Shown: piece after piece, positions 46,823 through 55,196 of the stretch | How positions within the stretch are numbered: position 1 is the first letter of the stretch | Layout of the letters: each line of letters begins with the position of its first letter | Assembly: GCA_040754075.1 (NCBI GenBank) | Contig: JBFMDH010000001.1 | Span: 304,903 to 368,902, forward strand | Source: Acidobacteriota bacterium | Lineage (GTDB): Bacteria; Acidobacteriota; Blastocatellia; UBA7656 | DNA length: 64,000 bases | Reading direction: 5' to 3' | Position numbers and translations under genes: made by a program | Notes under the pieces: model-generated | What the model was told of the DNA's origin: nothing | Database searches by the model: none | What the model saw: only the letters and a program-made list of their open reading frames with translations

Positions 46823-46919
46823 ACCACAGAGACCCAGAGCAAATAAAAAATATAACCCGGTTTGAATGATTCTTTTCTTCTCTCTATTAAATATCTCAGT
46901 GCCTGGGTGTCTCTGTAGT
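46823..46919. repeat. Inverted repeat of the CACAGAGAC type
   Basis: The left arm ACCACAGAGACCCAG (46823-46837) and the right arm CTGGGTGTCTCTGTAGT (46903-46919) are near-perfect inverses in the argC-P-loop gene gap. A related short hairpin lies at 11863-11881. It is likely a dispersed intergenic repeat, not an operator specific to one gene. Confidence 0.65.
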
Positions 46920-46923
46920 TATC

Positions 46924-48030
46924 TTATAAAATCCTGAGGTTCCAATTATTGACCTTGTTTTGAACAATCTGCGCCAGCCGTTCGCCCGTATGCACAGCAT
47001 TAGCAGCTTCGAGTCCGAGTTCGGTTCGCACATACGCTGCGCCCATCTGCGAATCGGTGACTGCGCCGGATACCACATCAATCTTGACGCCGCGTCTTGC
47101 CAGCAGTTCGCGCCCGCCCCACGCGCCGACGAAATCGCTGGCGCAAAACACCAATACGGCAGTCGCTTTCATTAATTCATCGTCGGCGAAAATCGTATCG
47201 ACGCCGTAACCGCCTAAAATGCCATCACCCATTTCGATGACGATGCAATCGGGTTCCTCTTTGCAGAGTTCGTTTATCACCCCTTTGGCGATGGGCGCGA
47301 GGTTATCGACATTTACCGTCGAAGGCAGCCCGCAATCGAGAAAACTCAGAGTTTTCACCGCCCCGTGGTCGTGCATATTCAAAGTGTCGCGCAAACAGGC
47401 AACGCCCGAAAGCTTCGCTGCGGCAACCCGCATTCCTGCGCGCGCCAGATGCTTGATGATTTCGGTTGCCGCATAAGTTTTGCCGGAATTCATACAGGTT
47501 CCCGCGACCATAACGATTGGTGTAGTGATTTTAGCAGTCGGCAGCGGCGCAATCGCGTTTTCCGAAATGTTTAAAATTTTTCCGGCGCGCACCGGCATGC
47601 CGATGACTTCGACTTCGATGGCGTTGCTCAAACTGTGATGATGCCCTTTGCATTCGCCGACGAGTCCGCCGAGATTCAATAGGTGCAAACGGTCGCCCGC
47701 TTTGATGGATTGGGGCACATCGCCGATGAAACCTTTCAAAGCGCGCCGGAAACCTAAAACGCCCGCGATGATGTCGCCCGGATTGATTTTCGCCATTCTG
47801 CCTGTAACCAATTCAAGGGTGTTGTAAGTTGCGTTGTCGGTAATCGTGCGCACGATGACGACGTTGCCGGCGTGGGCTTCGCAATCTTTGGTGATTTCCA
47901 GATCGTGCGAGAGGTGCAGATTCACCGTAGCCGACGCGACTTTATCCACACGCACCAGGTGTAAATCGGTGGCATATTGATTTTCGCTTTCATCCATCGT
48001 AGAGGTCAGTTTTTCTTTGGCTTGTAACAT
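46924..48030 (-). CDS. P-loop protein in arginine operon, unknown function
   Basis: The 368-aa protein has a beta-rich N-terminal domain (about residues 1-160) and a P-loop domain with MVAGTCMNSGKTYAATEIIK (about 178-197), VAAAKLSGVACLRDT and DCIVIEMGDGILGGYGVDTI. The fold looks like the dethiobiotin synthetase/DUF1611-type GTP/ATP proteins. I do not recognise the family. It is inside the arginine cluster, between argC and argG. In an acetyl-pathway an enzyme is still needed for N-acetylcitrulline and for acetylglutamate supply; whether this protein contributes is open. AAGGAG lies before the ATG. Confidence 0.7.
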   Translation of the reverse strand: MLQAKEKLTSTMDESENQYATDLHLVRVDKVASATVNLHLSHDLEITKDCEAHAGNVVIVRTITDNATYNTLELVTGRMAKINPGDIIAGVLGFRRALKGFIGDVPQSIKAGDRLHLLNLGGLVGECKGHHHSLSNAIEVEVIGMPVRAGKILNISENAIAPLPTAKITTPIVMVAGTCMNSGKTYAATEIIKHLARAGMRVAAAKLSGVACLRDTLNMHDHGAVKTLSFLDCGLPSTVNVDNLAPIAKGVINELCKEEPDCIVIEMGDGILGGYGVDTIFADDELMKATAVLVFCASDFVGAWGGRELLARRGVKIDVVSGAVTDSQMGAAYVRTELGLEAANAVHTGERLAQIVQNKVNNWNLRIL

Positions 48031-48047
48031 GGTCTTCTCTCCTTGAA

Positions 48048-48108
48048 GAAACGATGAACGATGAGTTCGGATTCATTTCAAAAGTTCATCGTTCATCGTT
48101 CATCGTTA
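48048..48108. repeat. Heptamer-periodic inverted repeat element
   Basis: The left arm (48048-48065) has ACGATGA seven-base units, and the right arm (48085-48108) has three TTCATCG units in inverse orientation. It fills the gap between argG and the P-loop gene and overlaps the argG stop. The same ATCGTTC/GAACGAT unit is found in the element at 59376-59448. Confidence 0.8.
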
Positions 48109-49317
48109 TTTTTGTTCGGCTGCGAGTTTTCTCAGTCTCAATCTCAAAGCATTCAACTTGATAAAGCCTTCGGCATCGCGCTGGTTGTAAACCGTATCGC
48201 GTTCAAAGGTGGCGAAAGCTTCCGAGTAGAGCGAGTAGGGCGATTGGCGACCGACCACCGTGCAATTGCCTTTGTAAAGTTTCAGACGCGCTGTGCCTGT
48301 GACATTCTTTTGCGTCTCATCCAAAAGCGCGCGAATCGCTTCAAACTCCGGCGTGTACCAGAAGCCGTAATAGATCATTTCGGCGATGCGCGGCGCGAGC
48401 GAATCTTTGAGGTGCATCACTTCGCGGTCTAAGGCGAGCGATTCGACGGCGCGATGCGCGGCGTGCAAAATCGTCGCGCCCGGCGTTTCATACACGCCGC
48501 GAGATTTCATGCCGACGAAACGATTTTCGACAAGGTCAACCCGACCGACGCCATGTTCGCCGCCGATTTTATTCAGACGGTCAAGCAAAGCGGCGGGCGA
48601 CAGCGGTTCATGGTTGACGGTCACGGGTACGCCCGCTTCAAATCCGACCTCGACATACTCGGCTTTGTCCGGCGCGTCTTCGGGCGCTTTCGTCAAGATG
48701 AAAATTTCTTTCGGAGGTTCCGCCCAGGGGTCTTCGAGAATGCCGCCTTCATAACTGATGTGCATTAAATTGCGATCCATCGAATAGGGTTTATCTTTGG
48801 TGGCGGTAACCGGAATGTTGTACTTTTCGGCATAAGCAATCAGGTCTGAACGCGATTTGAATTCCCACTCGCGCCACGGGGCAATGACTTTGATTTGCGG
48901 CTCCAAAGCGTAATAGGTGAGTTCAAAGCGCACCTGATCATTGCCTTTGCCGGTTGCGCCGTGGGCGACTGCCTGCGCTCTTTCTTTTCGAGCGATTTCG
49001 ATATGGCGTTTGGCAATCAGCGGGCGGGCAAGCGAGGTGCCCATCAAATAGACGCCTTCGTACACGGCGTTGGCTTGAATCGCCGTGAAGACGAAATCGC
49101 GCACGAACTCTTCGGTTAAATCTTCGACATAAAGTTTCGATGCGCCCGTGGCTTTGGCTTTTTCATCAAGCCCCGTGAGTTCTTCGGCTTGCCCGATATC
49201 TGCGGCGTAGCAGACGACTTCGCAACCATAGGTCTCTTTGAGCCAGCGCAAAATCACCGAAGTGTCGAGTCCGCCGGAATACGCCAGCACGACTTTCTCT
49301 ATTTTTTCATCAGACAT
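48106..49317 (-). CDS. argG: Argininosuccinate synthase
   Basis: ArgG joins citrulline and aspartate with ATP. The 403-aa protein has the ATP loop [55 protein letters not shown] and [16 protein letters not shown]. Two ARG-box-like sites lie in front of it (49367-49395). In an N-acyl pathway the citrulline must be deacylated first; the deacylase gene is not in the window. Confidence 0.96.
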   Translation of the reverse strand: MSDEKIEKVVLAYSGGLDTSVILRWLKETYGCEVVCYAADIGQAEELTGLDEKAKATGASKLYVEDLTEEFVRDFVFTAIQANAVYEGVYLMGTSLARPLIAKRHIEIARKERAQAVAHGATGKGNDQVRFELTYYALEPQIKVIAPWREWEFKSRSDLIAYAEKYNIPVTATKDKPYSMDRNLMHISYEGGILEDPWAEPPKEIFILTKAPEDAPDKAEYVEVGFEAGVPVTVNHEPLSPAALLDRLNKIGGEHGVGRVDLVENRFVGMKSRGVYETPGATILHAAHRAVESLALDREVMHLKDSLAPRIAEMIYYGFWYTPEFEAIRALLDETQKNVTGTARLKLYKGNCTVVGRQSPYSLYSEAFATFERDTVYNQRDAEGFIKLNALRLRLRKLAAEQK

Positions 49318-49366
49318 TTATCATTCCTCCAAAAATGTTTAGAGGCGGCGTCGAGCCGCCCGCATA

Positions 49367-49395
49367 TGAATCGCATTCAATGAATAAAAATTTCA
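49367..49395. promoter_or_regulatory. ArgR operator-like sites upstream of argG
   Basis: TGAAT-CGC-ATTCA (49367-49379) and TGAAT-AAAA-ATTTCA (49381-49395) lie side by side and resemble the classic ARG box TGAAT-N4-ATTCA, with a 3-nt centre and one extra T respectively. The second overlaps the argR stop codon. A GGCGGC/GCCGCC hairpin lies at 49344-49360. Confidence 0.55.
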
Positions 49396-49830
49396 ACGGC
49401 TGAGGCGAGGCTTTGACAGCCCAAAAAGTTTCCGTATCGCCTGAATTGCCGCTTTTTGATTTGCCAAATCTTTCACCGCAATAAACACCGTGTCATCGCC
49501 CGCCAGCGTCCCGACGATGGTTTTGAGATTCGCGTAATCAATTTTCAAAGCCACAGGTTGCGCCTGTCCCACTTCAGTTTTCAGCACGATGAGATGATCG
49601 CCTGCCGTATTCAACTCAATTCTCGGCAGGGTAACGCCCGCGCCGTTCAGTTGCGGGGCGACATAACGCCCGCCGAGTTTGGTGAGGCGCAGTTCGACAA
49701 TATCGCGCGAGACGCTTGATTGGGTCGCATCAATGCCGCGCGCCGACAGGCGTTTAACCAGTTCTTCCTGGGTGCCGACGGCGTGCGCTTTGATAATTTC
49801 AAGTATCTTTTTCTGCCGCTCTCTTTTCAT
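49393..49830 (-). CDS. argR: Arginine repressor
   Basis: ArgR is a hexameric repressor activated by arginine. The 145-aa protein has a winged helix N-terminus (KILEIIKAHAVGTQEELVKR and ATQSSVSRDIVELRLTKLGG). The C-terminal oligomerisation/arginine domain has IVGTLAGDDTVFIAVKD with the GDD motif for arginine. It starts the minus-strand cluster argR-argG-...-argB and should control it through the sites in front of argR and argG. Confidence 0.95.
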   Translation of the reverse strand: MKRERQKKILEIIKAHAVGTQEELVKRLSARGIDATQSSVSRDIVELRLTKLGGRYVAPQLNGAGVTLPRIELNTAGDHLIVLKTEVGQAQPVALKIDYANLKTIVGTLAGDDTVFIAVKDLANQKAAIQAIRKLFGLSKPRLSR

Positions 49831-49841
49831 AAGTCATTTCG

Positions 49842-49876
49842 GTTTATGCAAAAGTTTGCATATTTTTTGCATAAAC
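49842..49876. promoter_or_regulatory. ArgR-like palindromes upstream of argR
   Basis: TATGCAAA-AG-TTTGCATA at 49845-49862 is a perfect 18-bp palindrome, the length of an ARG box. Together with TTTTGCATAAAC (49865-49876), which is the exact inverse of GTTTATGCAAAA (49842-49853), it gives three half-sites. It begins 12 bp upstream of the argR start codon, fitting autoregulation. Confidence 0.6.
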
Positions 49877-49960
49877 ATTCAAAAAGATGAATAAGTATGC
49901 ACTTTAGTTGCGGCTGCGTCAAATCTTTTTTTTGAGAAAATTGATCTTGAGGAGTACGGC

Positions 49961-51298
49961 TTATCGTTTCGGAGAATTATTAGGGATTGAGGATTCAGCA
50001 AAAAGTTTTAAAACTTGAGCGGATGGATAGGTTGACAAAGATGCAACAGCATTTGCCAACTCTATTGGAAGCAATCCATTTTCATGCTTACTGCTTAATA
50101 TATTGGGTAAGGTCTGCAAAATACGACTCAACCCTATAACATTATCTAACCTTGGGTTTGAAATAAAGTTTTTCATTTCGCAACTAACTGGAATTGTAAG
50201 TACAAAGCGATAACGTTCACCGATTGTAACAAAGGCTTTTGCTCCGTAATTTGTATCTTGACCATATAAATAGGCAGTGTTTGAGGAACGGTGTTGAATT
50301 TCCTCACAGATATATTCGTGGTTCGGAATGAATATATGATTGGCAGGCGCATTTCTTCCAATTAGATTTAAGTAATCAACAAATGTTCCCGTTTTTTCTT
50401 GACCTATGAGGTAAATAGGAACGTTTTGCTCAAGCGCAAATAGGAAAAAACGACGAATCGGCGCAACTAATTTTGAGTAGTGAGCGCGAAGTTGTAAGGG
50501 GCCATCTTTCAAAAATAAACACCGCCGTAATATTTGGCGATTGGTTTCCCAAAAATGTCGTACCCCTGTGAAAAGGAGCAGTAATTCGTGGATGTTCATA
50601 TAGGCTGACGCAACGGTTTCACGAGCCGCTTCTTCTGCCATTTCAAGGTGAAAACCAAGCATATCTGAAATGAATATTTCTTTGCCACACGTCGGACAAT
50701 TTCCTTTTTCTGCATCATAAGGCAGAGTTGCGTCGTTGCTTTCGCAATGCGGGCATTGAAACGGCGGTAATGATTTTGTTTTGCCTGACCATTTTTCGTA
50801 TGCCAACCATTTTAGCGTTTCAATCGGCTCGCCGTTGAGCGAATCGTCTTTGAGGGATTCATAAATGATTTGACGAACAGCTTGAGAAACTGAAACGCCT
50901 GGCACTTTAATGTGGCGAAGTGGAAACACTGTAGCATGGTATAATGCAGAATCTGCCATTAAATCACGCAGTTCAAAAGGGTGTGGCGACTCTCTGTCAA
51001 TTTTGTTCAATGCTATTTGGTCGAGTCGCAGAAGTGCGGTTTTGATAAAAGCTAAGGCTTTATATGGGGGTGTTTCGTCTTGAATAGGTTGCCAAGAGCC
51101 GTCAACACTAAAAATTATATCAAGCGGCAGTTTTGCCGACGGAAACGATTCCCAGTAAACAGTATCAGTTTCTTCACCCTTTGATGGTTGTTCAAAACTA
51201 GCCACTAATTTTTGAACAAGGGAACTTTTCAAAACTTCGAGATGCCCAAGTTTACTAGCTTTCTCACTAGGTAAGTTTTTTCCAGCTTGATAAGGCAT
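49961..51298 (-). CDS. nurA: NurA-domain nuclease with zinc ribbon
   Basis: NurA is a 5'-3' nuclease that works with the HerA translocase. The 445-aa protein has the catalytic-Asp motifs SVDGSW (about residue 65) and FLKDGPL (about 263), and the IYLIGQEKTG strand. A Cys4 zinc ribbon (CPHCES and CPTCGKE, about 181-205) is inserted between them. The gene is 3 bp downstream of herA and in an AT-rich stretch unlike the arginine genes before it. I infer a defence role for the three-gene set. Confidence 0.8.
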   Translation of the reverse strand: MPYQAGKNLPSEKASKLGHLEVLKSSLVQKLVASFEQPSKGEETDTVYWESFPSAKLPLDIIFSVDGSWQPIQDETPPYKALAFIKTALLRLDQIALNKIDRESPHPFELRDLMADSALYHATVFPLRHIKVPGVSVSQAVRQIIYESLKDDSLNGEPIETLKWLAYEKWSGKTKSLPPFQCPHCESNDATLPYDAEKGNCPTCGKEIFISDMLGFHLEMAEEAARETVASAYMNIHELLLLFTGVRHFWETNRQILRRCLFLKDGPLQLRAHYSKLVAPIRRFFLFALEQNVPIYLIGQEKTGTFVDYLNLIGRNAPANHIFIPNHEYICEEIQHRSSNTAYLYGQDTNYGAKAFVTIGERYRFVLTIPVSCEMKNFISNPRLDNVIGLSRILQTLPNILSSKHENGLLPIELANAVASLSTYPSAQVLKLFAESSIPNNSPKR

Positions 51299-51301
51299 AG
51301 G

Positions 51302-53311
51302 TTACTTCCCATCTTGTACTTTTGGCTCAAACTTAAAAGCTTGCACAGGAACCACAAAACGATGTGAGCGCGTCAACATCCTAATATAGCCGGGGGTTTT
51401 GGCGCGAAGAATATCATCCTTCAAACTCTCATAAGCTACATTCATCTTGGCTAGTGCATTCACTTCATCTTGCGATGACAAATGAGCAATAAAAAAGTTT
51501 TCCGTTTGCGCCAATAAGTCCCCATTTACTGTTGTCGGCGACTGTGTTGAATAAACCATACCGATTTGATACTTTGCGCCTTCCTTCGCGAAGCGATTGT
51601 AAATTTTCGTTGGGTCTTCGTGGCGCGGGAAAAGATTATGCGCCTCTTCAAAATAAATTTGAATGAAATGATTTCCTAAACGATCATTACTGAATTTCTC
51701 AACTTGATGCTCAAAAACTGCGTTAGAAAGCATATCTGAAAAGTAATCTCTGAGTGTCGGATGTGCATTTCCTAAATCCAAAATGACTGTTTGGCCTTCG
51801 TCTAAAGTTTGCAAAACACCTCGCACGAAATTGTCAGCGTTTGGGTCGTGATATCTTCTATAAGGAGAGATCAAAGATGTTCCGCTCCGTCCGGTTTGCG
51901 GCTCTAGAAACTCCAACAAATGAATATCGTCGGTATCAAAAATTGAGCCGCCACTGCCAGTAGAAATTAAGGCGGCGTGGTTAGGATTGTCACGGCGAAA
52001 CCGATTGATATTTTCAAGTTCTTGTTGTAGCGAGCTAAGGTTTTGCGGTTGGGCGGGAAGCGCGGAAGCGTCTTGAGCGCGGTATACAGCCATTCGTAGG
52101 TTTTGATTAAAATTTGGATTGAATCCGATTGGTCTTATTCCAGTGGGAGCAGAATTTTGTAGTCGTGTTTCGTTAGCTTGAAAGCCTGCTTTGAACAAAA
52201 TTGCCCAAAACATTTGAATTTTTCTCACTGCTCTATTTCGTTCGCCGCCGGGCGGCATTTTATAAACTTCATCTAAAGCGGGAAGTTCGACACTTGCATA
52301 ACTAGCAACGTAACCGGAAAGCCTGTTATCTTGCGCCAGAAAACTATAAATAATGCCTTGTGAACTATCGGGCTGCTCGTAAAAATTCAATTTTAATGGC
52401 TTTGATTCGCGTTTTTCTTTTTTAGTCAAAGCATAAACTTCACATCTGTCTGGGTAAACTGTTGGCAAAGATGTGTTTTGCGGATTGTCGTTAGCATATT
52501 CACCATTGATGTCAAAAATCAATTGCCCGACGGTTGTTTGTTTTTCATTTTTCCGTTTCTGGTAAGTTTCAAGCAAACTTTGTGCAAGCAATTTGACAAC
52601 ATTGCTTTTCCCGAGCCGTGTTTTGCCAAACATTGCTGTCCTTGCTCCGAGAAAGTCCGTTGTCGAAACGCAAACGTCAACTTTCGGTTGTGCTTTATTC
52701 GGCAATGGCAAACGACATTCGGTCAAACGCAAGTTTCCGATTGGGAATTGGTTTTCGGTTGCAACCAAACTGTTAATAACAAGATTCAATAAATTATCAT
52801 CGGGCGCATAAACCTTGTACTTATGTGCACTGACGAAGTTATTCACATCACCAGAAAACTCAACTGTATCGTCTTGGTGAGGGTGGGGGTAGAACATTCC
52901 TAAAACCCCTGTTGTTAATGCGCCCCATTGCAACTCCGCTTGAGTGAATCGGTCTAGCTCAGGCATCGATTTCTTCTGGAGTTCAAAATAAGTTTGCTGC
53001 GTTTCTTTTGAAAGAGGCGTCGGTGCAGAATCAAGAACGCGCAGCAAGGTAAAATGAGGTGTTTCGATGGAATCTTTAAGTGCTGGAGTCATAATCAGTA
53101 GCGAATTGCGCGGAACGCCACCGACGGCGATTTTGAAAGGATCTGAGGTGATAATTGTTATTGTGTCGTAACCAATATCAAGAACATAACCGACAAAGCG
53201 AAGTTCAGAATATTTTTTCGCTATTTCATTAGCGGTTTCACGCTCTAAAAACTCTTTGAGTATGCGTAGGGGATGTGTTTGTTGGGCGGCTTGATTGAAA
53301 AAAGTTTGCAT
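51302..53311 (-). CDS. herA: HerA-like hexameric ATPase
   Basis: The 669-aa protein is a HerA/FtsK-superfamily DNA translocase. The N-terminal HAS-barrel (GYVLDIGYDTITIITS) is followed by Walker A in FGKTRLGKSNVVKLLAQ (about residue 230) and Walker B in IYFEEAHNLFP. A QSPTTVNGDLLAQTENFF segment with the sensor residues comes before the C-terminal end. Its ATG shares one base with the dam stop. HerA pumps DNA to its partner nuclease NurA; pairs of this kind are used in repair in archaea and in several phage-defence systems in bacteria. Confidence 0.9.
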   Translation of the reverse strand: MQTFFNQAAQQTHPLRILKEFLERETANEIAKKYSELRFVGYVLDIGYDTITIITSDPFKIAVGGVPRNSLLIMTPALKDSIETPHFTLLRVLDSAPTPLSKETQQTYFELQKKSMPELDRFTQAELQWGALTTGVLGMFYPHPHQDDTVEFSGDVNNFVSAHKYKVYAPDDNLLNLVINSLVATENQFPIGNLRLTECRLPLPNKAQPKVDVCVSTTDFLGARTAMFGKTRLGKSNVVKLLAQSLLETYQKRKNEKQTTVGQLIFDINGEYANDNPQNTSLPTVYPDRCEVYALTKKEKRESKPLKLNFYEQPDSSQGIIYSFLAQDNRLSGYVASYASVELPALDEVYKMPPGGERNRAVRKIQMFWAILFKAGFQANETRLQNSAPTGIRPIGFNPNFNQNLRMAVYRAQDASALPAQPQNLSSLQQELENINRFRRDNPNHAALISTGSGGSIFDTDDIHLLEFLEPQTGRSGTSLISPYRRYHDPNADNFVRGVLQTLDEGQTVILDLGNAHPTLRDYFSDMLSNAVFEHQVEKFSNDRLGNHFIQIYFEEAHNLFPRHEDPTKIYNRFAKEGAKYQIGMVYSTQSPTTVNGDLLAQTENFFIAHLSSQDEVNALAKMNVAYESLKDDILRAKTPGYIRMLTRSHRFVVPVQAFKFEPKVQDGK

Positions 53312-54138
53312 CAGTTTAATCCTCCTCTGTTTTTATAACTTGTAATGAGAACCTCACCTGAATTATTTGACAGAATTCCGGGTCTTCGCCCTGTGCCTTT
53401 TGGAATAGAATGGATTTTATAACCTTTGAATAAATTTGTAATTTCAGGATGGCTGGAAGTTGTTAATGCCCAATGAAGACCCCGTTTCTTTGCTCGTATT
53501 AAAGTGCTTGCCAATCGCTGATGGTCAGCAAAACTAAACTGCTGTCCCACATAATGTGCATGAATTTGCTCTTTATCACCTGGGCGATATGGAGGGTCGA
53601 GAAATAGAAAATCTCCTGTTTCGCAATTATCAATGACTGTTTCAAAATCTGCACATTTCAATTGTATACCCTTCAATGCTTTTGAAGTCAGAAGTAACGT
53701 TTCTTCTGTGATAACCCAACGCCTATCCTGTCCGCCGTACCCAACATTGAATTCCCCATTTGTATTGTGCCGCCACATTCCTTTGAAACAAGTGCGATTT
53801 AAGTAAAGCATTCGCGCAGCACGTTCTGGAAGAGAACTAGCCTCACTTTTATCACGGATTTTGTGATAACTATTTTTATTATTGCCAAACGAATGGTACA
53901 GTTTCCAAACAATGTGCGGTGCATAACGAACGCCACAATAAATGTCTATTAAATCGGAGTTGATGTCAGAAAGAAGAGCCTGCGAAGGGTTTAAATAAAA
54001 AAATAACGCTCCGCCTCCAACAAACGGCTCCACATATTTACCAGTTATTTGCTCAGCAGTTGGAATATGTGGAATGAGAAAACTCAATAACCGCCGCTTG
54101 CCACCTGGGTAACGAATTAGATGCGCTATTTGACTCAT
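53311..54138 (-). CDS. dam: D12-class adenine-N6 DNA methyltransferase (Dam-like)
   Basis: The 275-aa enzyme puts a methyl group on adenine. It has RYPGGKRRLL at the SAM site, YVEPFVGGGALFFYLNP as motif I, and FLFLDPPYRPGD as the catalytic DPPY motif; the middle part FNVGYGG is usual for the D12 class, whose common target is GATC. The target here is unknown. It is the first gene of the Dam-HerA-NurA set. It could mark own DNA while HerA-NurA destroys unmarked DNA. No clear ribosome site precedes it. Confidence 0.92.
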   Translation of the reverse strand: MSQIAHLIRYPGGKRRLLSFLIPHIPTAEQITGKYVEPFVGGGALFFYLNPSQALLSDINSDLIDIYCGVRYAPHIVWKLYHSFGNNKNSYHKIRDKSEASSLPERAARMLYLNRTCFKGMWRHNTNGEFNVGYGGQDRRWVITEETLLLTSKALKGIQLKCADFETVIDNCETGDFLFLDPPYRPGDKEQIHAHYVGQQFSFADHQRLASTLIRAKKRGLHWALTTSSHPEITNLFKGYKIHSIPKGTGRRPGILSNNSGEVLITSYKNRGGLN

Positions 54139-54337
54139 TTATTATAAATGTAACTTAAAGGGGTAATACGTTTCTTCCTCACTCCTAACCACATCATAGA
54201 CGAATTGCTAAATTCCTGATTTCAAGAATATGCCAAAAATAATATGACTGATTTGGGGCTGTCACCCAATCAAAATAACAGGAGAAATCTAGCATAAAAT
54301 TTTTGTACAAGAAACACAGCCACATATTGTTGTGGTT

Positions 54338-54778
54338 TTATTTAATATCAGCAGGGTTTACTGATGTTATCTCTGTGAAGCGTTTAAAATCATCCGTGTT
54401 GAAGGTGAGCAGGTGACTGATGGTGTGAACTTTCATCGCCGCAGCGATACGCGCATCAGGCGAGGGTTTGCCCAAGACCTGGTGTTGCGAGACCAGAAGT
54501 TTCCATTCGTTATAGATGGCAGGAACATCGGGTTTTAAGAAAAAGACGGTGGTGAATTTCTCCAGGTGCAAGCGTGCTTCGTCGGCAGTCAAACCTAAAC
54601 CGTTCGCCTTTTGCGGACGAGTAGCAATCGCCCAGAATTCGTATAAATTCTGAGCGAGAACAAAAATTTCTTCACCTCTGCTGAGAAGCGTTCCCACTGA
54701 CTGTTTGGCGATGCCGTGCATGGGGTGGCTTGCTTCTATGCTACGCGCCAGCACGTTGGTATCTAAAGCGTAGCTCAT
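54338..54778 (-). CDS. vapC: PIN-domain toxin (VapC family)
   Basis: The 146-aa protein is a PIN ribonuclease. It has the acidic site residues in YALDTNVLA (Asp near 5), LYEFWAIATRP (Glu), PSPDARIAAAM (Asp) and FNTDDFKRF (Asp). Its start overlaps the stop of the small gene upstream by four bases, as is usual for toxin-antitoxin pairs. It probably cuts tRNA or rRNA. Confidence 0.9.
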   Translation of the reverse strand: MSYALDTNVLARSIEASHPMHGIAKQSVGTLLSRGEEIFVLAQNLYEFWAIATRPQKANGLGLTADEARLHLEKFTTVFFLKPDVPAIYNEWKLLVSQHQVLGKPSPDARIAAAMKVHTISHLLTFNTDDFKRFTEITSVNPADIK

Positions 54779-55035
54779 AATTGGTTATTTTCGCGTTCTT
54801 GATAAATGCTCTCGCGGGTATCATCGGCTATCGCGCCAATGACTGAATGGCTCTCTACCCACTCGCGCCAGAGGCTGGCTTTTTCAGAAGAACTTAACTG
54901 CTGAGTTTCTGATGGCGGAATTTTATCTCGAAGAAGACGGTTCAAATACTCATCTATGGAAATGCCAAGCGCGTTTGCCTGAGCCGCCAAACGTTCAGCC
55001 GTCTCCGGTTTTATCGTTTCAAGTATTGCGCTCAT
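54775..55035 (-). CDS. vapB: Antitoxin of the VapBC-type pair
   Basis: The small protein (86 aa) precedes and overlaps the PIN toxin. The N-terminal part (KPETAERLAAQANALGISID, EYLNRLL) looks like a ribbon-helix-helix DNA-binding domain and the C-terminal part is the likely toxin-binding tail. It should neutralise the toxin and repress the operon. Confidence 0.8.
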   Translation of the reverse strand: MSAILETIKPETAERLAAQANALGISIDEYLNRLLRDKIPPSETQQLSSSEKASLWREWVESHSVIGAIADDTRESIYQERENNQL

Positions 55036-55196
55036 GGGCGCATTTTAACACGAGGTCATTTGAATGTTCACTGATTTTTTGGCGATTCATTTCAAGGCTG
55101 CGAACACGAATGATGTCAGGTTGTTGCGGAAATGTAGGAGAATGCTTGTTCTAAAAAATTATCCAGATTGTTTGGACGCGGGTTCGCGGATTCGCG

